From UBA7359 sp963976795 (GTDB lineage: Bacteria; Pseudomonadota; Gammaproteobacteria; Eutrophobiales; Eutrophobiaceae), in assembly GCA_963976795.1 (NCBI GenBank), contig CAXBLT010000004.1, positions 62,001-126,000 of the forward strand: a stretch of 64,000 nucleotides of DNA, in the 5' to 3' direction. The translations under genes and the position numbers were made by a program. Positions 35,247 through 44,209 of the stretch are shown here, in pieces. The notes under the pieces are model-generated. The model worked only from the letters and a program-made list of their open reading frames with translations. It searched no databases and was not told where the DNA came from. Every line of letters begins with the position of its first letter. The stretch's first letter is position 1.

Positions 35247-35295
35247 TATTTTCTTGTAGTAATTATCGGGTATTTTCTACCTGATAAAAGTATTG

Positions 35296-35332
35296 ATAAC
35301 GAGGCCAACGTAAAAGTTGGCCTCGTTATTTT
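35296..35332 (+). terminator. Strong hairpin terminator after the PQQ dehydrogenase
   Basis: Perfect 14-bp stem ATAACGAGGCCAAC / GTTGGCCTCGTTAT with a 6-base loop, ending in a short T-run. The dehydrogenase is therefore likely transcribed mainly alone, ahead of the cytochrome gene. Confidence 0.85.
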
Positions 35333-35480
35333 AAAAGTTTAATAAAGTGGTAGTTCTGTCCGTTATTATCTTAAAAATTCCAATTTGAAAGTTACCAAAC
35401 ATGGTCTTGTATAATGAACTCAAGATAGTGAGTACGGTCAATAATGTATTATCATACTAAAATTAAGAGAATCGTAACTT

Positions 35481-35924
35481 ATGAAATATATCAATAATAT
35501 TCCTTCTTCTATTGCCTTGATCAGCCTAATGGCATTCTTTTCAATTAATGTTTTTGCGCATGGTGATATAGCACCGCAACCGATCGACATCGAAAGTTTG
35601 GAAGATCTTGGGGACGAATGGCTGGAAAGAAACCCTTATTCTGGTAATGAAACAGCCATAAAAGTAGGTGAGGCTGCCTATGGTCAGAACTGTGCGCGCT
35701 GTCATGGTATCGGTGGTATTTCAGGTGGTATAAACCCAGATTTAAGAAAAATGAAACATGATGCTGAGGACGATGCCTGGTTTGTTATGCGGGTTCGTAA
35801 AGGTGCTATAAGAAATGGTATTACTTATATGCCTATATTCGCGGAGACTGATGGTGGGCCATTTAGCCAAGAAGCATTATGGGCGATATGGGCATGGATT
35901 GAGACTATAGCAATAGAGGACTAA
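35481..35924 (+). CDS. Periplasmic cytochrome c, PedF-like (c-550) electron acceptor
   Basis: A 147-residue class I cytochrome c with signal peptide (ISLMAFFSINVFAHG). There is one haem site CARCHG and an axial Met in ITYMPIFAE. It ends in the helix EALWAIWAWIETIA. Size, the Asp/Glu-rich N-terminal extension and position after a PQQ alcohol dehydrogenase match the cytochrome c-550 PedF family that accepts electrons from PQQ ethanol-type dehydrogenases. It is 6 bases before the binding-protein gene, forming a two-gene unit. Confidence 0.9.
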   Translation: MKYINNIPSSIALISLMAFFSINVFAHGDIAPQPIDIESLEDLGDEWLERNPYSGNETAIKVGEAAYGQNCARCHGIGGISGGINPDLRKMKHDAEDDAWFVMRVRKGAIRNGITYMPIFAETDGGPFSQEALWAIWAWIETIAIED

Positions 35925-35930
35925 ACGAAC

Positions 35931-36791
35931 ATGTCTAGACTAAACACTAAATTTTTATCATTGTTTTTTTTCGGATTATATCTTTTTTCGTTTCAAACTT
36001 TTGCGGACACGAATACTGGTGGCATTCTCAAATTTGCTGCTTACGATAATTTTCCTCCATACTCGTATCAAGCTGAAACTGGTAAAGCAGAAGGTATTGA
36101 TGTCGATATTGCTAGAGCGTTAGCAACGGAATTAGGAATGAAAGCAAGTATCCGTTTGGTTTTTGCAGATGAGTCACTGGAAGACGATCTAAGAGTGTAT
36201 GTGTGGAAAGGACATCATGTCACTGGGCCAGCATCGGATGTAATGATGCATGTACCTTACGATGACATTCTTATTAAGCGAGAAGATAAGGTTAATTTTA
36301 TCTCACCTTATTCTGAAGAGCAGGTGGTTGTTGCCGCCGATCCAGAACAGCTTGGCAATAATCCTCAAATAACTGCGTTCTTCACCAATAAAATTGGTGT
36401 AGAACGTGTCACTATGGCAGATGGTTATTTATTAGGTGCATTTCGTGGTCAGATTCGAAACAGTATCGTGCATTTCCATTCAATAGGCGAAGCGGTTCAA
36501 GCAATGCTCAATAAAGAATTGACGGCTGTCATGGGCACGAGAACTGAGATTGAAGCAGCATTGGGGGATGCCAAAAAGAACTATCAGATCGGTCTTATGG
36601 CGATGCCTGGCATCGCAAAACCATCTTGGGATCTGGGATTAGCCGTTAAAGCGACCAATATAAAATTAAGCAAATCACTGGAAACGGCGATGGATAAATT
36701 GATCTCTGATGGAACAATTAAGAATATTTTTAACAAGCACGGTACTAGTTATCACATTCCTGCAGCGCTAATAAACTACCCACAGGAGTAA
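35931..36791 (+). CDS. Quinoprotein dehydrogenase-associated solute-binding protein (MoxJ-like)
   Basis: A 286-residue periplasmic protein with signal peptide (FFFGLYLFSFQTFA) and a type II binding-protein fold: LKFAAYDNFPPYSYQAETGKAEGIDVDIARAL. A quinoprotein-specific insertion VWKGHHVTGPASDVMMHVPYD follows. In methylotrophs the related MoxJ/XoxJ helps mature or activate the dehydrogenase rather than import solutes. Its place next to the dehydrogenase and cytochrome gives an ADH-cytochrome-J module like xoxFGJ. Confidence 0.9.
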   Translation: MSRLNTKFLSLFFFGLYLFSFQTFADTNTGGILKFAAYDNFPPYSYQAETGKAEGIDVDIARALATELGMKASIRLVFADESLEDDLRVYVWKGHHVTGPASDVMMHVPYDDILIKREDKVNFISPYSEEQVVVAADPEQLGNNPQITAFFTNKIGVERVTMADGYLLGAFRGQIRNSIVHFHSIGEAVQAMLNKELTAVMGTRTEIEAALGDAKKNYQIGLMAMPGIAKPSWDLGLAVKATNIKLSKSLETAMDKLISDGTIKNIFNKHGTSYHIPAALINYPQE

Positions 36792-37185
36792 TTGCGTTCA
36801 CTAATTGGACGCTTTTTAATGACCGTCTCTCACTCAAAATGTGGCTTGCAATACAGCGAGCCACACACGTTCTTAGTATCAATCTCCAGAAGCATCCGAA
36901 CACGTGAAATGATGCGATCAAAAAGCTAGTTACACGCAAAAACATCAATTTACAAACACACCTCCTTCATTTCTCTAGTCAGTGTTACGAAACTGATAGG
37001 GATGTGCTTGATAAACGTCGTTTCGAGGTGTACGATAATCGTACGTTTTGACCCCTAAGGTTGAGCAGCCAAAGAAGCTGCATGGATTAAGCGCTAGCGG
37101 TATTTCAGAAATCTGAATGACTTGATATGAGGTTATTTAGATTTTAAGCATACGCAACAAACCACCAGATTAAGGCGAATCACGC
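36792..37185. other. 394-base intergenic region before the sigma-54 activator
   Basis: No gene seen. The clear element is the palindrome at 37030-37044. A short GCAGC/GCTGC inverted repeat follows at 37065-37081. No GG-N10-GC promoter was recognised. Confidence 0.5.
37030..37044. promoter_or_regulatory. GTACGAT-A-ATCGTAC palindrome before the activator gene
   Basis: Exact 7-bp inverted repeat with one central base, extended on the right to ATCGTACG. It has the same half-site as the elements before acxA and the PQQ dehydrogenase, so it is a probable autoregulatory site of the activator encoded 140 bases downstream. Confidence 0.62.
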
Positions 37186-39186
37186 ATGAAGAATTTTAAT
37201 AAACATACGCCATATAACATAAATCCTGGAAAGGTAGATTTGGCTTGGGATAGATATGTTAATTGTGGAGAACTCCCCAAAAATTCAATACGTAAAATTG
37301 TAAGCGATTCATGGGCAAGGTGCTTGGAAGATGGGGTAGACCCTTCAAGTAGTAAAACGCGCTTAAGCGTTAACGATAAAACCTATAAAACACTTCTTAA
37401 AGACAATGCTCAATTGGTGGAAGCGGCTAAACCGGTAATGGAGCATGCGCGTAACCTGCTTGCGGGTTCTGGTTCCATGATGATTTTGGCTGATAAAAAC
37501 GGTATTTGTCTACATGTAGAAGGCGATCGAAAAACTGTCGAGGATGGTCATGATATTCGACTCGCAGTTAGAGCAAATTGGAGCGAGCGTGCTGCCGGGA
37601 CAAATGCAATTGGTACTGTTTTATCAGTTGGCATGCCAATACAAATTAATACTACTGAGCACTTTTGCGAAGGGATAAAGTCCTGGACTTGTACTGCAAT
37701 GGTTATTAGAGAACCAGGCAGTCAGGAAATAATAGGCGCTCTCGATCTATCAGGATTAACCAGTGATTTTAATTACCATACTCAAGCACTGGTTGTTGAA
37801 GCCGCTGGCAGAATAGAAAGTAGACTTGTAGGTATAAGGTTGGAAGAAAAGAATCGTTTGTTAAATGCGGCAGTCTCGATTTTTTCTTCTCCTACAAATG
37901 ATGCGTTGATGTTATTGGATAATTACGGTTGTCTGGTTAAAGCCAATGAGAATGTTGCTTCTAATCTCGCAATGCGCGGAGTTGACCTAAAGAATAATGG
38001 AAAGAATTTTATATACGATATCAATAATCGAGAGTCAAAAATGCTAGAGGCTGAATGGTTGCGTAATGAATGGATCGAACCTGTTATGGAAGGGCAGGAT
38101 CAACTAGGCAATATGCTAATAATTCCCTCGCCTCATACTGTATATGTTGGGTCATCAAAAAATACAATTAATAACAGTTCACCATTGAGTGATGATAGAA
38201 AATATTTTGAAGACATTGTTGGATCTAGTGCGGCTCTGAAAAAAACAATCAGTAAGGCACAACGTCTAGCTACACTTCCAGTACCAATATTAATACAAGG
38301 TGAAACTGGTGTTGGTAAGGAGATGTTCGCTAAGGCTATTCATGCAGCAGGACCAAATAACAAGGGACCATTGATAACATTAAACTGCGGTGGGTTATCG
38401 CGGGATTTAATTACCAGTGAGTTATTTGGATATGTCGAAGGAGCTTTTACCGGTGCTGTTCGAGGCGGCAAGAAAGGTAAGATAGAAGCAGCGGACGGAG
38501 GCACTCTTTTTCTGGATGAAATTGGTGAGTTGCCATTAGATATTCAAGCTAATTTCTTACGTGTTCTTCAAGAAGGTGAAATATGTCGACTTGGAGATCA
38601 TCAGCAACGTAAAGTAAATTTTCGAGTATTGGTTGCAACAAATCGTGATTTAAGTCTTGATGTGAAAGATGGACTCTTTCGCATGGATTTATTTTATCGC
38701 ATCTCAGTAATAACCCTTACTATCCCCAGTCTACGTGAGCGTGAGAAAGATATTGAAATATTAATGCACTTCTTTGCTGAGGAGATAGCAAAGCGAGACG
38801 GCGTCGAACAAAAACAGTTTTCCCCTGCTTTTATAAAAGCATTAAGAAGTTATGAATGGCCGGGTAATATTCGAGAGTTGCGCAACATCGTAGAATGTTC
38901 AGTCCTAATGTGTCAAACAGATACAGTGACACTTGAAGATTTGCCCGGAGAACTTCAAAATAAATCGGAAGTGAATAATGAGCAAGGAGGGCTAAAAAGT
39001 ATTATTTCAAATGATAGTAATATTTCCCTTGAAGATGCAGAACGGCTTATTATTATCTCGGCAATAAAATCTAATAATGGAAACCTTACGAAAACTGCTA
39101 ATCATCTAGGTATGGCAAAGAGTACCTTATATTTAAAGTTAAAAAAACATGGACTAGATAGGAATTCAAAGGTGATAGATAATTAG
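37186..39186 (+). CDS. Sigma-54-dependent activator, AcoR/AcxR-like
   Basis: Full-length (666 residues) enhancer-binding protein. The AcoR-type N-terminal block (IVSDSWARCLEDGVDP) is followed by a GAF domain (AGTNAIGTVLSVGMP, TEHFCEGIKSWTCTAMVI, IIGALDLSG) and a PAS-like segment. The AAA+ domain has Walker A GETGVGKE at 372 and GAFTGA at 419-424, which contacts sigma-54; the Walker B region is GGTLFLDEIGELPL. The Fis helix-turn-helix NLTKTANHLGMAKSTLYLKLKKHG ends the protein. It is located next to acx and the PQQ dehydrogenase, both with sigma-54 promoters, so it is the likely acetone/alcohol-responsive activator of both. Confidence 0.93.
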   Translation: MKNFNKHTPYNINPGKVDLAWDRYVNCGELPKNSIRKIVSDSWARCLEDGVDPSSSKTRLSVNDKTYKTLLKDNAQLVEAAKPVMEHARNLLAGSGSMMILADKNGICLHVEGDRKTVEDGHDIRLAVRANWSERAAGTNAIGTVLSVGMPIQINTTEHFCEGIKSWTCTAMVIREPGSQEIIGALDLSGLTSDFNYHTQALVVEAAGRIESRLVGIRLEEKNRLLNAAVSIFSSPTNDALMLLDNYGCLVKANENVASNLAMRGVDLKNNGKNFIYDINNRESKMLEAEWLRNEWIEPVMEGQDQLGNMLIIPSPHTVYVGSSKNTINNSSPLSDDRKYFEDIVGSSAALKKTISKAQRLATLPVPILIQGETGVGKEMFAKAIHAAGPNNKGPLITLNCGGLSRDLITSELFGYVEGAFTGAVRGGKKGKIEAADGGTLFLDEIGELPLDIQANFLRVLQEGEICRLGDHQQRKVNFRVLVATNRDLSLDVKDGLFRMDLFYRISVITLTIPSLREREKDIEILMHFFAEEIAKRDGVEQKQFSPAFIKALRSYEWPGNIRELRNIVECSVLMCQTDTVTLEDLPGELQNKSEVNNEQGGLKSIISNDSNISLEDAERLIIISAIKSNNGNLTKTANHLGMAKSTLYLKLKKHGLDRNSKVIDN

Positions 39187-39610
39187 AGGTTTATATGTTA
39201 GTTTTTCAAGTAGTTAAAGCTCAAGAACTATCGTATGTGCTAATAAATAATCAAAATAATAACTAACTTTGGCACGCTGTTTAGTATAGTTATCGATAGA
39301 GAGCTTCGCTCAGAAATTAGGTTGGTATTTGGTATGATTGTTATTTCGTTTTATGGGACTGCTATCAAGTATTCATCAGGTATGGGTAATGAAAGTCTGT
39401 CAAAGTCAAAGTGTTTGCAGCCATGTTCTAGTGTAGTAGTATCAGAGTGTAAAATGTTAATTCAACGATTGTTGGGCATTAACAGTTAACTAGGCTTACT
39501 AATCGCACATGAGAAAACTGATTTTTATTTTTAATCAATAATGAAACTCTCAACAATATAGTCTGACTAACAAAGAAAGACGAATATAAAATAATTTAAA
39601 GAGGCATTAC
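39187..39610. other. 424-base intergenic region before the SoxYZ-like gene
   Basis: No gene seen. A strong -24-like TGGCACG (39270-39276) is followed by TTTAGT where TTGCW is expected, so it is at best a poor sigma-54 promoter. A 7-bp inverted repeat TGTTAAT / ATTAACA (39455-39461, 39478-39484) is also present. A weak AAAGAGG site precedes the GTG at 39611. Confidence 0.4.
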
Positions 39611-40396
39611 GTGAATAAACAAATCAAATCATTAAATACTGGTTTTAAAATTGTTCTCAGTTTTTGCTTCATAATTAATATGAGTCTTGTTTATGGGCAG
39701 CCATTAGTGGATCCTCTTAATTCTCCCAGTTGGAACCTTGTGCATAAACTAATCTTATCAAATGAAACTGTTGTGTTTGATGAGAGGGTAAAGGTTATCG
39801 TTCCTGATATGGCTGAAGACCCGATGAATGTTCCTGTTTCTGTTAATGTTGATGGTATAGGTGAAATTGAAGAAATCAGGCTGTTTGCAGATCTAAACCC
39901 CATCAAAGAGATCCTGAATTTTCACCCAGGTAAAATAGAACCCTTTATAGCTTTTCGCTTCAAAGTCCAACAATCCACACCAGTGCGAGCAGCTGCCCGT
40001 ACAAAAGATGGCGTCTGGCATGTTGGCGGGAGTTGGCTGGATGCTACGGGCGGCGGTTGTACAGCACCTAGTGTTGGTCGTGCATTAGATAATTGGGTAG
40101 ATACCTTGGGAGATGTTAAGTCACGTCTCTGGTCTAGAGTTGATCGACCCGACAGACTACGGTTCCGCATCATGCATCCTATGGATACCGGGCTCGCTCC
40201 AGGAATTCCTGAGTTTTACATTGAAACGTTGGAGTTAAAAGACAAACATGGTGAATTGCTAGCGCATATTGAATCCTATCAGCCCGTTAGTGAAAATCCG
40301 TTCTTCAGCGTAGATCTTGAAAGCAAGCTATTTCAGGGCATTGTCTTGTCAGGTCGCGATAATAACGGGAATCTGATAAATCAAGTCTTACAATAA
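39611..40396 (+). CDS. Quinoprotein dehydrogenase-associated SoxYZ-like carrier protein
   Basis: A 261-residue exported protein, start GTG. The signal peptide ends near VYGQP. The N-terminal half resembles SoxY: an Ig-like segment with VIVPDMAEDPMNVPVSVNVDG and, near the middle, DATGGGCTAPS, where the cysteine in the GGC tail-like motif corresponds to the substrate-carrying Cys of SoxY. The C-terminal half resembles SoxZ (IMHPMDTGLAPGIPEFYIETLEL). Such SoxYZ fusions accompany PQQ dehydrogenases and are predicted to relay a sulphur-linked group; the cargo is unknown. The metallo-hydrolase gene 60 bases downstream is its usual partner. Confidence 0.88.
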   Translation: MNKQIKSLNTGFKIVLSFCFIINMSLVYGQPLVDPLNSPSWNLVHKLILSNETVVFDERVKVIVPDMAEDPMNVPVSVNVDGIGEIEEIRLFADLNPIKEILNFHPGKIEPFIAFRFKVQQSTPVRAAARTKDGVWHVGGSWLDATGGGCTAPSVGRALDNWVDTLGDVKSRLWSRVDRPDRLRFRIMHPMDTGLAPGIPEFYIETLELKDKHGELLAHIESYQPVSENPFFSVDLESKLFQGIVLSGRDNNGNLINQVLQ

Positions 40397-40455
40397 ATCC
40401 GTTTATTTAAGGCTCTTCCGCTTTACCACGCAATATTTTTCGAGTTAATTTCAAA

Positions 40456-41442
40456 ATGAATATTTTAACCAAGCTATCTTCGCCCAAAAAAATGTATGTT
40501 CATTATATAAAACGGTACCTTGAAAGAAGTCTACTTGTATTAGCATTGAGTTTATCTAATTTGCAATTGATCAATGCTAATGAGCTTGATTATAAATTGG
40601 TGGCTGAATCAGTAGGACAGGGTACTTATGCCTTTATTGGCTCGACCAAGTACTTTTCAAAAAAGAACGGTGGAAATATAGCTAATGCTGCTTATATTGT
40701 TACGAACAGCGGTGTAATTGTCATTGATACTGGTTCATCATATCAATACGGTAAACAGATGCGCCAGTACATTGAGTCAACTACAGGGTTGTCTATTATT
40801 AAAGTATTTAATACGCATCATCATCCTGACCACTTCCTGGGTAATCAAGCCTTTAAAGACGTTCCGATTGCCAGCTTGCAAGGAATAGTAAATGCGATAG
40901 ATTCACAAGGCGAGGCATTTAATAACAATCTGTACACGTTGGTTGGTGATTGGATGAAAGAAACCGAAGTTTACACACCAACGGAAGTGATTACTCCTGG
41001 AAAACTTACGATTGGGGGGCATGAAATTGAAATAATTGCTCTGAACGGTCACACTGATTCCGATATGGTGATCTATGATCATACTACTGGAGTATTATTT
41101 TCAGGCGATCTGCTCTTTCATAACCGAACTCCGGCGGTGCCTAATGCCAATATTGAAAACTGGTTAATGAGCATCAGGCAATTACAACAAATCGACTTTA
41201 AATATTTGGTGCCAGGACATGGGCCAGTGACGGAAGACAATCGCGCTATAAAACAGACGCGTAACTATCTTTCCTGGTTGTATGACAGTTTACAGCAAGC
41301 TTTAAATGATGGTTTGGATATAAGTGAAACTTTTAAGCTTGAATTACCAGAACAATTCCAGGACTTGGATATTCTGCATGAAGAATACAAACGGGCTGTT
41401 TTACAGCTCTATCCGAGTATGGAACAAGCTTTCTTTAATTGA
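40456..41442 (+). CDS. Quinoprotein relay-system metallo-beta-lactamase-fold hydrolase (SoxH-like)
   Basis: A 328-residue MBL-fold hydrolase exported by a signal peptide preceded by a long basic n-region (SLLVLALSLSNLQLINA). Metal ligands are clear: NTHHHPDHFLGN (HxHxDH), LNGHTDSDM, FSGDLLF and the late VPGHGPV histidine. It follows the SoxYZ-like carrier and belongs with the zinc metallohydrolases of the quinoprotein relay system. The presumed role is hydrolysis of a thioester or persulphide-linked group from the carrier. Residues upstream of the apparent core signal (first ~25) are unusual, and an internal start at Met11 (40486) is possible. Confidence 0.88.
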   Translation: MNILTKLSSPKKMYVHYIKRYLERSLLVLALSLSNLQLINANELDYKLVAESVGQGTYAFIGSTKYFSKKNGGNIANAAYIVTNSGVIVIDTGSSYQYGKQMRQYIESTTGLSIIKVFNTHHHPDHFLGNQAFKDVPIASLQGIVNAIDSQGEAFNNNLYTLVGDWMKETEVYTPTEVITPGKLTIGGHEIEIIALNGHTDSDMVIYDHTTGVLFSGDLLFHNRTPAVPNANIENWLMSIRQLQQIDFKYLVPGHGPVTEDNRAIKQTRNYLSWLYDSLQQALNDGLDISETFKLELPEQFQDLDILHEEYKRAVLQLYPSMEQAFFN

Positions 41443-41538
41443 TTTCTTTCAATGTAGATCAACTTGAAGAGTAACTTGACTAAACATGCTTGCAATTCAC
41501 AGATGGGTATGCACGATATATTTATATAAAAGCATGCA

Positions 41539-42354
41539 ATGAGTATCAAAATAGATTTTATTGATAAGACCGTGTTGGTGATCGGTGGCACTAGCGGTAT
41601 TAATCGTGGCGTTGCAAGTTTATTTGCCAGGCACGGTGCTCGAGTTGCGGTGGCCAGTCGTACTCAAGAAAAAGTGAATGATACGGTGGCAGAACTTAAA
41701 AACATAGGAGCTCAGAGTATGGGCTTTACTGTGGATGTTCGAAATGCACAAGCTGTTAAAGACGGTGTAATGGAAGTGCATGAAAGTTTTGGTGAATTTG
41801 ATGTTGTTATCTCTGGTGCAGCCGGAAATTTTGTTGCAACAGCAATGGGTATGTCAGCCAATGGGTTTCGCGCTGTGATTGATATTGATTTAATGGGAAC
41901 TTTTCATGTTATGCAGGCCGTTTATCCCTATTTGAAAAAACCAGGTGCATCGGTTATCAGTATCTCTGCACCACAAGCGTTTATCCCTATGGAAGCTCAA
42001 AGTCATGTCTGTGCAGCTAAGGCAGGCGTGGATATGATTACGCGAACGCTCGCTATGGAGTGGGGGCCTGAAGGTGTGAGAATTAATTCCATCGTGCCTG
42101 GGCCGATTGATAATACTGAAGGGATGAAACGCTTGGCACCCACAGCTGAAATCCTTGAAGGAGTAAAGCAATCTGTACCCTTAAAACGATTGGGAACGGT
42201 TGAGGATATTGGCAACGCTTGTTTATTTCTTGGTTCTCCCATAGGTAATTATATCAATGGCGCTGTTATTCCTGTGGACGGAGGGTGGTCACAAAATGGT
42301 ACCGGTGTAATGCGCTCATCCTTATCTGATTTTGCCCAAGGAACTAACAAATAA
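41539..42354 (+). CDS. SDR-family oxidoreductase, 2,4-dienoyl-CoA reductase-like
   Basis: A 271-residue NAD(P)-dependent short-chain dehydrogenase. The nucleotide-binding loop is VIGGTSGINRGVA, with the NAG-equivalent SGAAGNF. The classical Tyr of YxxxK is replaced: the sequence is HVCAAK with Val at the Tyr position. This pattern is known in the dienoyl-CoA reductase branch, as is the downstream PGPIDNTEGMKRLAP stretch. It is expected to reduce a 2,4-dienoyl- or 2-enoyl-CoA during oxidation of unsaturated acids. It opens the run of acyl-CoA genes. Confidence 0.85.
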   Translation: MSIKIDFIDKTVLVIGGTSGINRGVASLFARHGARVAVASRTQEKVNDTVAELKNIGAQSMGFTVDVRNAQAVKDGVMEVHESFGEFDVVISGAAGNFVATAMGMSANGFRAVIDIDLMGTFHVMQAVYPYLKKPGASVISISAPQAFIPMEAQSHVCAAKAGVDMITRTLAMEWGPEGVRINSIVPGPIDNTEGMKRLAPTAEILEGVKQSVPLKRLGTVEDIGNACLFLGSPIGNYINGAVIPVDGGWSQNGTGVMRSSLSDFAQGTNK

Positions 42355-42484
42355 TATTGGTTAAATTGTTTTGTTTAAACCATCTTCAATACTAACTCAC
42401 CGGGTTATGAAATAAATTTTATAAAAAAGAACAAGTGTTTTTAATTCCCTGCTTAGAAGAAACAATAAACTAAAGGAAATGTTG

Positions 42485-43252
42485 ATGAGCGAATACATAA
42501 ATATAAAAAATGAAGGACGTATTAAAATAATATGTATTAATAGACCAGATAAAAAGAATGCATTGGATTTGGCTATGTATTCAGCATTAGCACAAGCACT
42601 GCGTGATGCTGATGAGGATAATAATATAAGAGTGTCTTATCTGACCGGTATTGCTGATTCATTTTGTAGTGGCAATGACATCAATGATTTTTTGAAGAAC
42701 CCACCAGCAAATGAATCCAGCCCGGTTCTCCAGTTTATAGATGTAATTGTTAATGCAAAAAAACCAATAGTAGCTGCTGTCAATGGGATAGCTGTAGGTA
42801 TTGGAACGACGATGTTATTACATTGTGATTTGGTCTATGCCAGTGATGTAGCCCAGTTTCAGTTGCCCTTTGTAAATATTGGTTTGTGCCCTGAAGCAGG
42901 TTCTACCCATATTCTGTCTGCTTTGATGGGGCATCAAAAAATATCGGAATTAATATTATTGGGTGAGAGGTTTAATGCGGAGCAAGCAGAAAACTTTGGT
43001 ATAGTTAACAAAGTTATTGCAGCGAATGAGTTGGAGACAACGGCGATGGAATCAGTAAAGCGGATTGCAGAGCAACCACCGAATGCAGTACAGGCGAGTA
43101 AAGCATTATTACGAGCCGCCATGCATGATCAGATTGTCGAAGCGAGTCAACGTGAAGCAGAACGTTTTATTTCAATGCTGAATGATGAGGAAGCAAAAGA
43201 GGCATTAACGGCATTTATGGAAAAAAGAAAACCGGATTTTTCCCGTTTTTAA
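42485..43252 (+). CDS. Enoyl-CoA isomerase-like crotonase-fold protein
   Basis: A 255-residue crotonase superfamily enzyme. The ATG at 42485 is chosen because an AAAGGAA site precedes it; an in-frame ATG at 42479 is too close to it. The oxyanion-hole segments are SGNDINDF and VNGIAVGIG. The first hydratase glutamate (PE) is missing, here LPFVNIGLCPEAGS. The Glu in CPEAG is placed as the single catalytic base of Delta3-Delta2 enoyl-CoA isomerases and PaaG-like enzymes. It is therefore more likely an isomerase than a hydratase. It is co-directional with the next crotonase gene. Confidence 0.82.
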   Translation: MSEYINIKNEGRIKIICINRPDKKNALDLAMYSALAQALRDADEDNNIRVSYLTGIADSFCSGNDINDFLKNPPANESSPVLQFIDVIVNAKKPIVAAVNGIAVGIGTTMLLHCDLVYASDVAQFQLPFVNIGLCPEAGSTHILSALMGHQKISELILLGERFNAEQAENFGIVNKVIAANELETTAMESVKRIAEQPPNAVQASKALLRAAMHDQIVEASQREAERFISMLNDEEAKEALTAFMEKRKPDFSRF

Positions 43253-43384
43253 TAAAACACAAGCCAAAGACAGTTAGGTAGCACTAATATTAACTATGCG
43301 ACTATTACTCTAATGATGGATTAAAAATTGTTGAAGTATTAGTCATCGTTTTTCTTTTATAGGTATTGTTTTTTGGAGATCATA

Positions 43385-44188
43385 ATGTCTGCGAATATAA
43401 ATAATAGTTTTAATGATGAAATGTTACTGCTTGATGTTGATGCTGGTATCTGCAAGATAACCTTGAATCGGCCTGGGCAATACAATGCATTATCGGTTGA
43501 ATTTTTAACAGTATTACAAAATGCATTGGATGGAATTGCAGCTAATAAAGCGATACAAGTTGTTATAATTGCGGCTAATGGTAAGGCATTTTGCGCAGGT
43601 CATGATTTGAAAGAAATGCGATCCAGTGACGATCGAGAGTTTCATCAATCATTGTTTTCTCAATGCGGCCGTATGATGCAAACCATTAATAAATTACCAC
43701 AACCTGTTATCGCTCAAGTTAATGGCATTGCCACAGCAGCAGGTTGTCAGCTAGTAGCGACATGTGACCTGGCTGTTGCAGCAGATAATGCTCGCTTTGC
43801 CGTATCTGGAATTAATGTTGGTTTGTTCTGTTCCACACCTGCAGTACCACTAAGTCGAAATATGCATCGAAAACAGGCAATGCAAATGTTGTTGACCGGT
43901 GAATTTATCGATGCAAAAACTGCTCAGCAATATGGATTAATAAACGAAATTGTCTCTGTTGATCAATTGGAGTCAGCGACGCTTGAGCTTGCCAGAAAAA
44001 TTACCGGAAAATCACCATTGGCAATTGAGATGGGAAAAAAACTATTTTATCAACAATTAAATTTAGACTTGAATGCAGCGTATGAAATTGCGAGCGAGAC
44101 TATGACTTGTAACATGGATAGCGAGGATGCCCGTGAAGGGATTGATGCTTTTATTGAGAAACGACAACCTGAATGGAAAGGTCAATAG
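43385..44188 (+). CDS. ECHDC3-like crotonase-fold protein lacking hydratase glutamates
   Basis: A 267-residue crotonase-fold protein. The start ATG at 43385 follows GGAG; an upstream TTG is not needed. The oxyanion segments AFCAGHDLKEM and VNGIATAAGCQLVATCDLA are intact. The catalytic region reads VGLFCSTPAVPLSRNMHRKQAMQMLLTGE (quoted in part), the pattern of ECHDC3-type proteins, which lack both usual catalytic glutamates. The reaction is unknown; CoA-thioester binding is likely. It lies 21 bases before an acyl-CoA ligase and is probably co-transcribed. Confidence 0.82.
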   Translation: MSANINNSFNDEMLLLDVDAGICKITLNRPGQYNALSVEFLTVLQNALDGIAANKAIQVVIIAANGKAFCAGHDLKEMRSSDDREFHQSLFSQCGRMMQTINKLPQPVIAQVNGIATAAGCQLVATCDLAVAADNARFAVSGINVGLFCSTPAVPLSRNMHRKQAMQMLLTGEFIDAKTAQQYGLINEIVSVDQLESATLELARKITGKSPLAIEMGKKLFYQQLNLDLNAAYEIASETMTCNMDSEDAREGIDAFIEKRQPEWKGQ

Positions 44189-44209
44189 ACATTTAGAGGT
44201 GAATTTAAA

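Noticed and set aside
39270..39285. TGGCACGCTGTTTAGT as a sigma-54 promoter for the SoxYZ-like gene
   Set aside because: The -24 half is perfect, but the -12 GC dinucleotide is replaced by AG, and the element is over 300 bases before the gene. Kept only as a note.
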